The translations under genes and the position numbers were made by a program. The notes beneath the pieces were generated by a model. It did no database searches. It worked only from the letters and a program-made list of their open reading frames with translations, and was not told where the DNA came from. From NCBI GenBank assembly GCA_937912225.1, contig CALDOJ010000002.1:1-50994 (forward strand): 50,994 nt of DNA, in the 5' to 3' direction. Shown one piece after another: positions 1 through 8,362 of this stretch; the first letter of the stretch is position 1; the number at the start of each line of letters is the position of its first letter. The DNA comes from Candidatus Woesearchaeota archaeon. GTDB taxonomy: Archaea; Nanobdellota; Nanobdellia; Woesearchaeales; GCA-2686295.

Positions 1-20
1 ATTAATTTTTTTTTTAATTA

Positions 21-31
21 GTTTTATATAA
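21..31 (+). promoter_or_regulatory. TATA box of the TraB-like gene
   Basis: A tttatata core sits about 27 bases before the ATG at 54, the spacing expected for a leaderless archaeal transcript. No ribosome binding site lies between the two. Confidence 0.6.
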
Positions 32-53
32 TTCTTTTTTATTTCTAATTTTT

Positions 54-749
54 ATGCATTACAAAAATTTATATTTATTAGGAACATCTCATATTTCAAA
101 AGATTCTATTAAAGAAATAAATGATATTTTTGAAAATCAAAAACCAGATATAGTGGCAGTAGAACTTGACAAACAAAGATATTTAGCATTATCTTCTAAT
201 CAAAAACCTTCTTTAGGTCTTGAAAACATTTTCAAAATAGGATTAAAAGGATATTTATTTATGGTAATTGGTCATTACGTTCAGCAAAAATTAGGTCATA
301 TAGTAAAAGTTAAACCAGGATCAGATATGATTGAAGCAGTAAAACTTGCTAAAAAAAATAAAGTTACATTAGAATTAATTGATCAAGATATAAATATAAC
401 ATTAAAAAAATTTTCAAAATATTTTTCATGGAAAGAAAAGTTTACTTTATTAAAAGATATTTTTCAAGCTTTTTTCTTTAAAAAAACAGTTCAATTTGAT
501 ATTTCAAAAGTGCCTGAAAAAAAAATAATTACAAAAATGATTGATGAATTAAAAATAAAATATCCTAACATATATTTTGTTTTAATTGAAGACAGAAATA
601 ATTTTATGGCAAAAAAATTGTTTAAAATTATGAGGTTTAATCCTTCTAAAAAAATATTTTGTGTTGTTGGAGCAGGACATGAAGAAGGAATGATTAAAAA
701 AATAAAAGAATTATATTCATCAAATATTTCTTTTCATCCTGATTCTTAA
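54..749 (+). CDS. TraB/PrgY-family protein (short form)
   Basis: The N-terminus has the TraB-family pattern: a LLGTSHIS strand-loop (residues 8-15), followed by PDIVAVELDKQRY (about 31-43). The end has a second conserved strand and a GAGHEEGM motif (about 203-210). TraB homologues lie in the same broad family as GumN and the Tiki proteases, but no activity is proven for the archaeal members. At 231 residues it lacks the long C-terminal membrane region found in many archaeal TraB proteins, so it is a reduced, probably cytosolic version. It is transcribed alone from a TATA box 27 bases upstream. Family assignment is good; function is unknown. Confidence 0.75.
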   Translation: MHYKNLYLLGTSHISKDSIKEINDIFENQKPDIVAVELDKQRYLALSSNQKPSLGLENIFKIGLKGYLFMVIGHYVQQKLGHIVKVKPGSDMIEAVKLAKKNKVTLELIDQDINITLKKFSKYFSWKEKFTLLKDIFQAFFFKKTVQFDISKVPEKKIITKMIDELKIKYPNIYFVLIEDRNNFMAKKLFKIMRFNPSKKIFCVVGAGHEEGMIKKIKELYSSNISFHPDS

Positions 750-804
750 AAAAACAACCTATAAAAATCAAAAAGTATTAAAATAACTAAATCATATATT
801 AATA

Positions 805-1557
805 ATGCGAGTTTTATTTCCTCATTTAAAAACCTATTTTTCTTTTTCTAAAAAAGAGAATTTACATATTTGGGTTTCTGCAATCATATTTGCATTTATA
901 TTAAATTTTAGAAAATGGGGTGAAGGAACTTTTGATTTATCTCAAGGTATTTCAAATTTAATCTTTGCTTTTATTGTTGTTGTAATTGGTATGTATTTTC
1001 ACATATCTATTCAAAAAATAATTGCAGTTTATTTAGGTTATAAAGCAGAACATAGTTTTTGGCTTAATGGTTTATTACTTTGTTTAGTTATTGCTTTTAT
1101 GTCTAATGGATTTATTCCTTTACTTTTTTTTGGAACAATTAAAGTTGAACATTTAGAAAAATTAAGATTAGGAAAATTTCGTTATGGATTAAATTATAGA
1201 GATTTAGCAGTTACTTCAGTAGCAGGACCTATTGCAAGTTTATTGTTAGTTTTAATAACTGCTTTTTTTTATTTACCAACAGAAGCACCAGCTTTATTAA
1301 GAATAATTAACATAAATCTTGCTCTTGCATTTTTTGCTTTACTTCCAATACCAACTGTTAAAGCAGCAAGATTAGGAGAAGGAGGAACAGCAGGATTTAA
1401 TATTTTATATTATTCAAGAGCTCTTTATGTTTTTTGTTTAGCTTCAGTAATAGTTTATTATTTACTTATCACAATTGCAAAATTTTCTTCATTAATAGTC
1501 GCATTTATATTTGCAGGAATGTGTACTTATGTATTCATAAAAAGAATTGAAGAATAA
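805..1557 (+). CDS. Site-2-protease-like (M50-type) membrane protein lacking catalytic residues
   Basis: A polytopic protein of 250 residues with about six hydrophobic segments. Its layout matches peptidase M50: a helix where HExxH would lie (about 66-70), a SVAGPIASLLL segment (about 138-148) and an NLALAFFALLPIP segment (171-183) like the NLLPIPPLDG region of site-2 proteases. The first position keeps H66, but Glu and the second His are Ile67 and Gln70, and the Asp of the third motif is absent. It therefore looks like a non-catalytic relative, perhaps a membrane scaffold. A TATA-like cctataaaaa lies at 758-767. The fold call rests on motif resemblance only. Confidence 0.55.
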   Translation: MRVLFPHLKTYFSFSKKENLHIWVSAIIFAFILNFRKWGEGTFDLSQGISNLIFAFIVVVIGMYFHISIQKIIAVYLGYKAEHSFWLNGLLLCLVIAFMSNGFIPLLFFGTIKVEHLEKLRLGKFRYGLNYRDLAVTSVAGPIASLLLVLITAFFYLPTEAPALLRIININLALAFFALLPIPTVKAARLGEGGTAGFNILYYSRALYVFCLASVIVYYLLITIAKFSSLIVAFIFAGMCTYVFIKRIEE

Positions 1558-1594
1558 AAAGAATTAAATAATTTAAAATTAAATAACTGTTAAA

Positions 1595-1906
1595 ATGAAT
1601 TTATCAGAAAAGTTTATAGAAACCATTTTCATCGGATTATTAATAATAGGTTTATTATTTTCTTTACTTATTCAATCAGCATTTATTCATTATATAGTCA
1701 TATTTCTTTTTGGAGTTATTGTTATTTCATTTAATGCGGTTATTAAGAAAAGAGTTGGTCTTGCTTATGTAATTGTAATAGTTGGTTTTGTATTAGGTTT
1801 TCTAATCGGAACAATGAAAGCAAGTAGATTTTTTATTTTTATTTTATTCATTATTGGCTTAATTTTTGGATATTGGTTGAAAAAGAAACTTAATAAATAT
1901 CTTTGA
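1595..1906 (+). CDS. Small polytopic membrane protein
   Basis: 103 residues, nearly all hydrophobic, with four likely transmembrane segments (about 8-25, 31-50, 55-73 and 79-95) and a lysine-rich C-terminal tail, which suggests a cytosolic end. I do not recognise a family. It starts 38 bases after the protease-like gene on the same strand; an AT-rich TATA-like stretch lies about 25 bases before the ATG, so it could be transcribed alone or with its neighbour. Confidence 0.6.
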   Translation: MNLSEKFIETIFIGLLIIGLLFSLLIQSAFIHYIVIFLFGVIVISFNAVIKKRVGLAYVIVIVGFVLGFLIGTMKASRFFIFILFIIGLIFGYWLKKKLNKYL

Positions 1907-1916
1907 AAATTCTTTT

Positions 1917-1936
1917 TTTAGACGGCATTTAGACGG
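1917..1936 (+). repeat. Two direct TTTAGACGG repeats, 11-base period
   Basis: TTTAGACGG occurs at 1917-1925 and again at 1928-1936, one helical turn apart, just upstream of the TATA box for the 77-residue protein gene. The placement fits an activator or BRE-adjacent binding site. This is inference from position. Confidence 0.4.
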
Positions 1937-1948
1937 AAAATTGCGAAA

Positions 1949-1958
1949 AATTTATAAG
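1949..1958 (+). promoter_or_regulatory. TATA box of the duplicated-repeat protein gene
   Basis: aatttataag preceded by a purine-rich BRE-like stretch. It would start transcription near 1977 and give a leader of about 70 bases containing the dyad at 1999-2026 and the ribosome binding site ggggg at 2036-2040. Confidence 0.55.
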
Positions 1959-1998
1959 GAAAAAGTCTTTTAATAGACTAAAAACACTTAATATTGTT

Positions 1999-2026
1999 TT
2001 TGAGAAATAAAATTTATAATCTCAAA
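1999..2026 (+). promoter_or_regulatory. Seven-base inverted repeat around a second TATA-like element
   Basis: TTTGAGA (1999-2005) and TCTCAAA (2020-2026) are perfect inverted repeats with a 14-base loop that itself contains aatttataa. It could be an RNA hairpin in the leader or a protein-binding dyad over an alternative promoter. The first reading is favoured because the ribosome binding site lies downstream. Confidence 0.35.
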
Positions 2027-2048
2027 GCAAATTAGGGGGTGAAATAAA

Positions 2049-2282
2049 ATGGCAGAAAAAGTTGCAAAAGCAGGTGTAAGTAAAGAAGGTGGATATCTGT
2101 ATTTCGTAGATAAACAAGGAGACGTTTCAAGAGCTGTTATGGCAAGAGGCGGCGGAAAGAAAGGTAAACAAAAAACTGAAAAAGTTGCTAAAGTAGGCGT
2201 TAAAAAAGAATCAGGATACCTTTACTTTGTAGATAAAGCAGGAGATGTTTCCAGAGCTAAAATGGCTCGAGGTAGGAAATAA
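2049..2282 (+). CDS. 77-residue basic protein made of two near-identical repeats
   Basis: The protein is a tandem duplication: residues 3-35 and 44-76 both read EKVAK-x-GV-x-KE-x-GYLYFVDK, then GDVSRA-x-MARG, separated by a lysine/glycine linker. It has no hydrophobic segment and is strongly basic, so nucleic-acid or ribosome association is plausible but unproven. A strong ribosome binding site (ggggg, 2036-2040), its own promoter and a long T-rich terminator suggest a highly expressed single gene. I recall single-copy versions of this motif in other small-genome archaea, but no function is known to me. Confidence 0.75.
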   Translation: MAEKVAKAGVSKEGGYLYFVDKQGDVSRAVMARGGGKKGKQKTEKVAKVGVKKESGYLYFVDKAGDVSRAKMARGRK

Positions 2283-2283
2283 T

Positions 2284-2319
2284 TATTTCCTTTTTTTTAT
2301 TTTTTTTTTTATTTAATTT
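2284..2319 (+). terminator. T-rich archaeal terminator after the duplicated-repeat gene
   Basis: Two long T runs follow the stop codon at once on the plus strand, the usual signal for archaeal RNA polymerase release. Confidence 0.6.
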
Positions 2320-2334
2320 TATTCTAATATAAAC

Positions 2335-2344
2335 ATATTTAAAC
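2335..2344 (+). promoter_or_regulatory. TATA box of hef
   Basis: atatttaaac is centred about 27 bases before the ATG at 2366, which predicts a leaderless message. Confidence 0.55.
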
Positions 2345-2365
2345 AACATTCAAATTTCTTTTTTA

Positions 2366-4570
2366 ATGTTTAAAGACTTTAAACCAAGAATATATCAACA
2401 AACAATTCTTTCAACTGCAGTTACTAAAAATACATTAGTTGTTTTACCTACAGGTCTTGGAAAAACATTTGTTGCATTACTTCTTGCTATGAACAGACTT
2501 GAAAATTATCCTAATTCAAAAGTATTAATTCTTGCACCAACAAGACCTCTTGTTGAACAACATCTAGAAACTTTTTTGAAACATACAACTTTAGATAAAG
2601 AAAAAATTATTCTATTTACTGGTTTTGTAAAACCTGAAAAAAGACTTGAATTATGGAAAGAAGCAAAAGTTATAATTAGTACTCCTCAAGCAGTTGAGAA
2701 TGATATTATTTCTAATTCACATTTATTAAATGATATTTCTTTATTAGTTGTAGATGAAGCACATAGAGCTGTAAAAAATTATGCCTATGTTTTTATTGCA
2801 AAAAGATATATGGCAAAAGCCAATCATTCTAGAATTTTAGCTTTAACAGCTTCTCCTGGTTCTAATACTGAGAAAATAGAAGAAGTTTGTCAAAATCTTT
2901 CTATAGAAGGAATTGAAGTAAGATCTGATGATGATCCTGATGTTAAACCTTATGTTCAAGAAACAGATGTTAAATGGATAACCGTTCCTTTTCCTGAAGA
3001 ATTTAAAGTTATAAAACATTTTTTAGAAGATTGTTATAATTCAAAATTAGCAGAAATTAGAAATTTTGGTTATTTATATGGATCAGCAAGTAATTATACA
3101 AGAACAACTCTTCTTGCTTTACAAGCAAGTCTTCATTCAAAAATTGCTAGTGGAGAAAAAGATTATTCTATTTTAAAATCAATTAGTTTATTAGCAGAAG
3201 CTATGAAAGTTCAGCATGGTTTAGAACTTTTAGAAACTCAAGGTTTAACATCTCTTTCTAAATATCTTGAAAAAATTGTTGAACAGTCTAAAACAACTTC
3301 TGTTAAAGCTGTGAAAAATCTTGTTAATGATCTTAATTTTAAGTCAGCTATTGTTCAAACAAATAATTTACTTGATGAAAATGTTGAACATCCAAAACTT
3401 AAAGCATTGAATAATCTTTTAGAAAAAGAAGTTTCTGAAAATAAAGATGTTAAAATAATTATTTTTGTTCAATATAGAACCAGTATCATAAAAATAAATC
3501 AATTAATTGAAGGTTTAGGAATTAAAAGCAATATTTTTATGGGTCAAGCAAAAAAAGAGAATACTGGTATATCTCAAAAAGAACAAAAAGAAATTCTTGA
3601 TAGATTTAGAAATGGTGATTTTAATTGTTTAATAAGTACTTCTGTAGGTGAAGAAGGTTTAGATATTCCTCAAGTTGATTTAGTTATTTTTTATGAACCT
3701 ACTTCTTCAGCAGTAAGACATATTCAACGTAGAGGTCGTACTGGTAGACAAGAGAAAGGCAGAGTTGTTGTTCTTGTTACAGAAAAAACAAGAGATGAAG
3801 CAAGTAGATGGTCTGCTTTTCATAAAGAAAAGAAAATGCATCGTGTTCTTAATACTTTAAAAAATAAGTTTTCAGGTTTTATTAAACCAGATAAAAAACT
3901 AACTAGTTTTATCCAAAATCCAAAAATTGAACTTAAAATAGTTGCTGATCATCGAGAAAAAGCATCAGGAATAATTAAACATTTAATTGATGAAGGAGTC
4001 AAAATTCAACTTCAAAAATTAGACATTGGTGATTATCTTTTAAGCGAAGATGTAGTTGTTGAATATAAAACTAAAGCAGATTTTGTTAATTCTATAATTG
4101 ATGGTCGACTTTTAAGTCAGATTAGAGAATTGAAAAAATATTCAAAACCTCTTTTAATAATTGAAGGTGAAGAAGACATTTATAGTCAAAGAAATATTCA
4201 TCCAAATGCAATAAGAGGTATGCTTTCTACAATTGCTCTTGATTATAGAATTCCAATAATTTTTACTAAGAATTTTCAAGATACTGCAGGACTTTTTTTA
4301 ACAATACTTAAACGTGAACAGGATCCTGAAAAAAAAGATTTTCAAATGCACACTTTTAAACCAACAACTTTGAAAGAACAACAAGAATTTATTATTAGTT
4401 CATTACCAGGTGTAGGTTCTACTCTCGCAAAGCCTTTATTAAAAAAGTTTAAGTCAGTAAAAAAAGTAATTAATGCTTCTGAAGATAATTTAAAAAAAAT
4501 TAATCTTATTGGAGATAAAAAAGCTCAAAAGATTCGAGAAGTTCTTGATTCAGAATATGAGGATAGTTAG
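2366..4570 (+). CDS. hef: Hef, XPF/FANCM-type helicase-nuclease
   Basis: Hef processes stalled replication forks by unwinding and cutting branched DNA. This 734-residue copy has the full archaeal layout: a superfamily 2 helicase with Walker A LPTGLGKT (27-34), DEAH (130-133) and a QRRGRTGR motif VI (about 453-460); an ERCC4 nuclease from about residue 525; and a helix-hairpin-helix region with LPGVGSTLAKPLL (about residues 675-687). The nuclease signature, usually ERKxxxD, reads EYKTKAD, so the acidic residues and lysine are kept while Arg is Tyr. It is leaderless and its stop codon overlaps the convergent AsnC-type gene by four bases. The assignment is secure. Confidence 0.95.
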   Translation: MFKDFKPRIYQQTILSTAVTKNTLVVLPTGLGKTFVALLLAMNRLENYPNSKVLILAPTRPLVEQHLETFLKHTTLDKEKIILFTGFVKPEKRLELWKEAKVIISTPQAVENDIISNSHLLNDISLLVVDEAHRAVKNYAYVFIAKRYMAKANHSRILALTASPGSNTEKIEEVCQNLSIEGIEVRSDDDPDVKPYVQETDVKWITVPFPEEFKVIKHFLEDCYNSKLAEIRNFGYLYGSASNYTRTTLLALQASLHSKIASGEKDYSILKSISLLAEAMKVQHGLELLETQGLTSLSKYLEKIVEQSKTTSVKAVKNLVNDLNFKSAIVQTNNLLDENVEHPKLKALNNLLEKEVSENKDVKIIIFVQYRTSIIKINQLIEGLGIKSNIFMGQAKKENTGISQKEQKEILDRFRNGDFNCLISTSVGEEGLDIPQVDLVIFYEPTSSAVRHIQRRGRTGRQEKGRVVVLVTEKTRDEASRWSAFHKEKKMHRVLNTLKNKFSGFIKPDKKLTSFIQNPKIELKIVADHREKASGIIKHLIDEGVKIQLQKLDIGDYLLSEDVVVEYKTKADFVNSIIDGRLLSQIRELKKYSKPLLIIEGEEDIYSQRNIHPNAIRGMLSTIALDYRIPIIFTKNFQDTAGLFLTILKREQDPEKKDFQMHTFKPTTLKEQQEFIISSLPGVGSTLAKPLLKKFKSVKKVINASEDNLKKINLIGDKKAQKIREVLDSEYEDS

Positions 4571-4794
4571 TATACAAGAAGTGTTTCTGTATCAGTTATT
4601 CCTTCTACGATAAAAATTTTATTTTGAATGAATTTTTTTAGTTCGTCTTGATTTTCAACAACTATTTTTATAATTATATCAAATCTACCATATACTTCAT
4701 CAATTTGTTCAATTTCTTCACATTTATTTAGTTTAGAACTAACAAGTTTTAGTTTTCCATGCTCTGTTTGAATTAACATATATGCAACTTCCAT
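4567..4794 (-). CDS. Stand-alone Lrp/AsnC ligand-binding (RAM) domain protein
   Basis: 75 residues covering only the alpha-beta RAM domain of Lrp/AsnC regulators, with the pattern of a hydrophobic strand, a YGRFDIIIKI strand (about 35-44) and the closing GITDTETLLV strand (about 65-74). There is no helix-turn-helix. Such small proteins are known to form oligomers that bind amino acids and modulate full-length regulators. It is transcribed divergently from the primase gene and overlaps the end of hef on the opposite strand by four bases. Confidence 0.8.
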   Translation of the reverse strand: MEVAYMLIQTEHGKLKLVSSKLNKCEEIEQIDEVYGRFDIIIKIVVENQDELKKFIQNKIFIVEGITDTETLLVY

Positions 4795-4815
4795 AATATT
4801 CTAAAAAACAACCCA

Positions 4816-4826
4816 CCATTTAAATC
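4816..4826 (-). promoter_or_regulatory. TATA box of the RAM-domain gene
   Basis: On the minus strand, gatttaaatgg is centred 27 bases before the ATG at 4794, so the message should be leaderless. Confidence 0.55.
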
Positions 4827-4856
4827 TTTTGGAATGTTAAATAATATAAATAAACA

Positions 4857-4864
4857 TATAAACG
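4857..4864 (+). promoter_or_regulatory. TATA box of the primase gene
   Basis: atataaac is placed about 25-28 bases before the ATG at 4885. This spacing is the main reason for choosing 4885 over the in-frame ATG at 4834. Confidence 0.55.
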
Positions 4865-4884
4865 TTCAAATCTTTTCTTTTTTT

Positions 4885-6219
4885 ATGCATATAAGTAAGT
4901 CTTTAAGTTTCTATAAGAGAGAAGATGTAAAAGAAGCATTAGTAGAATTTGCTACTAATAAAGAAGTAGCTGTTAATTATGATAATAAACGGTTTGGTAA
5001 AAGACCAGATAGTTTACAATACCCTAATGACGTGTTAGAACATGCAAAAAAAGGAGTAACATCATTTCATTGTTCTGAAGAAATTTGGAATAATCCTTTA
5101 CAATTGGGAAGAGAAATGAAAAAAGAAGATGTTCTTGAACTTAGAAAAGGTTGGGATTTAGTTCTTGATATTGATTGTCATTTTTTTGAATATTCTAAGA
5201 TTGCAGCTTATTATTCTATTGAAGCTCTTAAACATCATGGAATTAAAGCAATTACTTGTAAATATTCAGGAAATAAAGGTTTTCATATAGCAGTTCCTTT
5301 TGAAGCATTCCCAGATAGTGTTAATAATGTTCCTATAAAAGAAATGTTTCCAGAAGCTCCAAGGCGCATAGCAGCTTATATTAAATTTTTAATTAAAGGT
5401 CCTGTTAGTAAAGCAATTTTGAAATTTGAAAAAGGTGATTTTAATAATGTAATTAAAAAAACAGGAAAAGAAGGTCCAGAAATAACAAGATTTGAACAAA
5501 CTTCTATAGGAGAAAATATTCCTATGCTTAATGCAGAACCTTTTTTAGATATTGATACTATTTTAATTTCATCAAGACACCTTTATAGAATGCCTTATTC
5601 TTTTCATGAAAAATCAGAGTTAGTTTCAATACCTATTGATATTAATGGAGTTCTTAAATTTAAAAAAGAAGAAGCAAAACCAGAAAATATTCAAATAAAA
5701 GAAAAATTTCTTGATCGGAATGTAGAATTTGGAGAAGCTACAAAATTACTTGTTCAAGCATTTGACTTTGAAGTTGAAGAAATAAAAATAGAAGCTCCAA
5801 AAGAAGAAAGAAGCTTTGAAGAATTAACAGAAGCAATTCCTGAGCAATTCTTTCCTCCATGTGTAAAAAAAGTTTTTGAAGGGTTAGAAGATGGAAGAAA
5901 AAGAGCTATTTTTATGCTTTCGAATTTTTTATTAAGTGCGGGTTGGAATCATGAACAAGTAGAAGATAGATTAAAAAAATGGAATAAGAAAAATCCAGAA
6001 GCATTAAGAGAAGTATATATTAAAGGACAGCTCAGATATAGAAAACTGCAAAAAGAGAAAGTTTTACCTCCAAATTGCAATAATCATTCTTATTATAAAG
6101 ATTTAAATATTTGTTTTCCAGACCCATTATGTAGAAAAATTAGAAATCCTATTCAATATTCAAAAATTAAAGCACAAAATATGAATAAACCTAAAAGAAG
6201 AACCAGAACTAAGAAGTAG
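4885..6219 (+). CDS. Single-chain DNA primase: PriS catalytic domain fused to PriL Fe-S domain
   Basis: This makes RNA primers for replication. Numbered from the ATG at 4885 (444 residues), the PriS part has the catalytic LDIDC (Asp95, Asp97), SGNKGFHI (His134) and a third motif DTILISSRH (Asp224), with RMPYSFHEKSEL following. From about residue 310 comes the PriL C-terminal domain with four cysteines, 326, 398, 410 and 416, in FPPC, LPPNC and ICFPDPLC, the Fe-S cluster ligands. The PriL N-terminal domain is missing. One-chain primases are known in Nanoarchaeum and other DPANN archaea. An upstream ATG at 4834 would add 17 residues, but the TATA box at 4857 argues against it. Confidence 0.9.
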   Translation: MHISKSLSFYKREDVKEALVEFATNKEVAVNYDNKRFGKRPDSLQYPNDVLEHAKKGVTSFHCSEEIWNNPLQLGREMKKEDVLELRKGWDLVLDIDCHFFEYSKIAAYYSIEALKHHGIKAITCKYSGNKGFHIAVPFEAFPDSVNNVPIKEMFPEAPRRIAAYIKFLIKGPVSKAILKFEKGDFNNVIKKTGKEGPEITRFEQTSIGENIPMLNAEPFLDIDTILISSRHLYRMPYSFHEKSELVSIPIDINGVLKFKKEEAKPENIQIKEKFLDRNVEFGEATKLLVQAFDFEVEEIKIEAPKEERSFEELTEAIPEQFFPPCVKKVFEGLEDGRKRAIFMLSNFLLSAGWNHEQVEDRLKKWNKKNPEALREVYIKGQLRYRKLQKEKVLPPNCNNHSYYKDLNICFPDPLCRKIRNPIQYSKIKAQNMNKPKRRTRTKK

Positions 6220-6291
6220 TAATTCTAAACACAAGCTTTATAAACAAATCCTTTTTCTGAACATCGTTTGAGGTTGATTACAATCTTGAAT

Positions 6292-6328
6292 TGTACACAA
6301 AGCCTGAAAAAAAGCCTTTTTCAGTACA
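6292..6328 (+). other. Hairpin in the primase-uL3 gap, possible small RNA
   Basis: The gap of 186 bases between primase and uL3 contains a perfect eight-base stem (6304-6311 with 6317-6324, five-base loop). An outer TGTAC/GTACA pair (6292-6296, 6324-6328) may extend it by four to five base pairs, with an unpaired stretch of about seven bases on the 5' side. A TATA-like tttataaac at 6238-6246 could start a transcript near 6266 that includes this hairpin and stops at the T run at 6365-6370. It lies upstream of the uL3 TATA box, so it is not in that leader. No C/D boxes fit cleanly. Confidence 0.3.
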
Positions 6329-6364
6329 TTGATGAAATGTTTCTACAAAAGGTTTTCAAATAGG

Positions 6365-6375
6365 TTTTTTATAAC
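6365..6375 (+). promoter_or_regulatory. TATA box of the ribosomal superoperon
   Basis: ttttttataac is centred about 35 bases before the uL3 ATG, predicting a leader of roughly ten bases. It is the only clear promoter before the long plus-strand gene run. Confidence 0.5.
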
Positions 6376-6405
6376 AAAATAATAAATTACCAATAACTAA
6401 ATAAA

Positions 6406-7365
6406 ATGCCACACACAAAAATGCCAAGGAGCGGAAGTTTACAGTTCGCACCTAGAGTGAAAGCTAAAAAACAATATGCAAAAGTAGGTGCTTGGGCAAA
6501 AGTAAAAGAACCATTACCTTTAGCATTTGGAGCATATAAAGTAGGTATGGGTCATATTATAGGTATTGATACAAGAAAAACTTCTACTACAAGTGGCGAG
6601 GAACTTAGCATTCCTGTGACAATTCTTGAGTGTCCTCCACTAAAGATTTCTTCAGCAAGGTTCTACCAAAAAAAAGGTTATGGCTTTGAAGTTGAAAAAG
6701 AAATCTTCTTTAAAGCCGAAAAAGAACTCGCAAGAAAAATTAAAACTAAAGTTAATTCTAAAGATTTAGAATCAATTAATGCAGATGATTATGCTCGAAT
6801 TTCAGTTCTATTTTATACTCAACCCAAATTAACAGGTATGAGTAGAAAAAAACCAGAAGTGTTTGAAGTTGAACTTGGTGGAAATAACCAAGAAAAATTA
6901 GCCTATATTAAAGAACATTCTGATAAAGAAATAACATTAAGTTCGTTATTTCAAGAAAATAATCTTGTAGATATTCATGCTATAACTAAAGGAAAAGGAA
7001 CTCAAGGTCCAGTAAAAAGATTTGGAATTGGGTTAAAAGCTGCAAAATCTGAAAAAGGACGAAGAGCACCAGGTTCATTAGGTGGATGGAAAGGCCAACA
7101 ACACTGGCAATGGAAAGTTTCTCATGCAGGACAAATGGGATATCACCAAAGAACTGAATATAATAAACAAATTCTAAAAATTTCATCAAATGTTGAAGAA
7201 TTACCAATGAAAGATTTTCATAAATATGGACATATAAAATCATCATACTTATTTATTAAAGGTTCAGTTGCAGGACCTAAAAAAAGATTAATTATACTAA
7301 CAAAAGCAATTAGAGTTAAAAAAGAATCAAGTCTTCCAACAATTGAGAAGATTATACTAAGATGA
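6406..7365 (+). CDS. rpl3: Ribosomal protein uL3
   Basis: First gene of the superoperon. It opens with MPHTKMPRSGSLQFAPR, typical of archaeal uL3, and carries the peptidyl-transferase-facing loop (about residues 220-240, GWKGQQHWQWKVSHAGQMGY region) and the KGVAGPKKR-like GSVAGPKKRLI near the end. The 319-residue length is slightly below the archaeal norm. It binds 23S rRNA near the catalytic centre. uL4 follows after 52 bases with its own ribosome binding site. Confidence 0.97.
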   Translation: MPHTKMPRSGSLQFAPRVKAKKQYAKVGAWAKVKEPLPLAFGAYKVGMGHIIGIDTRKTSTTSGEELSIPVTILECPPLKISSARFYQKKGYGFEVEKEIFFKAEKELARKIKTKVNSKDLESINADDYARISVLFYTQPKLTGMSRKKPEVFEVELGGNNQEKLAYIKEHSDKEITLSSLFQENNLVDIHAITKGKGTQGPVKRFGIGLKAAKSEKGRRAPGSLGGWKGQQHWQWKVSHAGQMGYHQRTEYNKQILKISSNVEELPMKDFHKYGHIKSSYLFIKGSVAGPKKRLIILTKAIRVKKESSLPTIEKIILR

Positions 7366-7417
7366 AACAAACAAAAAATACTTTTTTGATGTTCCAAAAG
7401 TTTACTGAGGTGAAATT

Positions 7418-8362
7418 TTGAAACTAAAGCTATTAAATTTATCAAAAACTGAAGAGAAAACAGTAGAGTTACCAGAACAATTCTACGAACCTGTAAGACT
7501 TGATTTAATTAAAAGAGCAGTTTTAGCAATTCAATCTAATAATAGACAATCATATGGAGCAACTCCAAGAGCAGGATTAAGAGCGTCAGGAGAATTATCA
7601 AGAAGAAGAAAAAAATACCGAGGATCATATGGTTTAGGAATATCAAGAGTTCCAAGAAAAATTATGTCTAGAAGAGGAACTAGGTTTAATTGGGTTGGAG
7701 CAGTTATGCCAGGAACTGTTGGTGGACGAAGAGCTCATCCTCCAAAATCAAGTAAAATAGTAGAACAAAAAATTAATATTAAAGAAAGAAGAAAAGCAAT
7801 TAGATCAGCAATTGCAGCTTCAATCAAACCAGAATTAGCAACAGAAAGAGGTCATAAAGTTCCAGCTAATTATCCTTTTTTAATCACTAGTAAACTAGAA
7901 GATGTAAAAACAACTAAAGAACTAAAACAACTTCTTGAAAAATTTGGTTTAGAAGAAGAATTAGAAAGAACTAGTGAAAGAACAACCTCAACTGGAAGAG
8001 CTAGACGAAGAGGAAGAAAATATCATACTAAATCAGGACCTTTATTAGTTGTTTCAAAAGAATGTGCTGTTGAAAAAGCTGCAGCAAACCTTTTAGGAGT
8101 AGAAGTATGTCAAGTTAAAAATTTAAACGCAGAAATACTTGCTCCAGGAACAGTTCCAGGAAGAGTTACTATATATACAGACTTAGCAATCAAAGAATTA
8201 ACTGATAAAAAATTATTCACAAAAGACTTTAAAGGAGAAAAAGTTGAAAAGAAAACCTTAGAAGTAAAAGTTAAACTAATTCCTAAAGTTAAAAAAATAA
8301 CTAAAGCAAAATCAACAAAGCCTAAAGCAACTACAAAAAAAGCTCCGGCTAAGAAAAAATGA
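7418..8362 (+). CDS. rpl4: Ribosomal protein uL4
   Basis: The start is a TTG at 7418, chosen because gaggtga lies seven bases upstream. The core has the archaeal uL4 signatures, including the tunnel loop rich in Arg and Gly (about 45-110, [28 protein letters not shown]). A tail from about residue 285 is almost only Lys, Ala, Thr and Pro, longer than in most archaea. Its final ATGA overlaps the uL23 start, so the two are translationally coupled. Confidence 0.96.
   Translation: MKLKLLNLSKTEEKTVELPEQFYEPVRLDLIKRAVLAIQSNNRQSYGATPRAGLRASGELSRRRKKYRGSYGLGISRVPRKIMSRRGTRFNWVGAVMPGTVGGRRAHPPKSSKIVEQKINIKERRKAIRSAIAASIKPELATERGHKVPANYPFLITSKLEDVKTTKELKQLLEKFGLEEELERTSERTTSTGRARRRGRKYHTKSGPLLVVSKECAVEKAAANLLGVEVCQVKNLNAEILAPGTVPGRVTIYTDLAIKELTDKKLFTKDFKGEKVEKKTLEVKVKLIPKVKKITKAKSTKPKATTKKAPAKKK

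Noticed and set aside
1917..1936. Start of a CRISPR-like repeat array
   Set aside because: Only two nine-base copies two bases apart; no spacers and no further units.
6986..7445. Minus-strand open frames opposite uL3 and the uL4 start
   Set aside because: They are Leu/Ile/Phe-rich mirror frames of AT-rich coding sequence, with no family resemblance and no promoter, lying on well-identified ribosomal genes.
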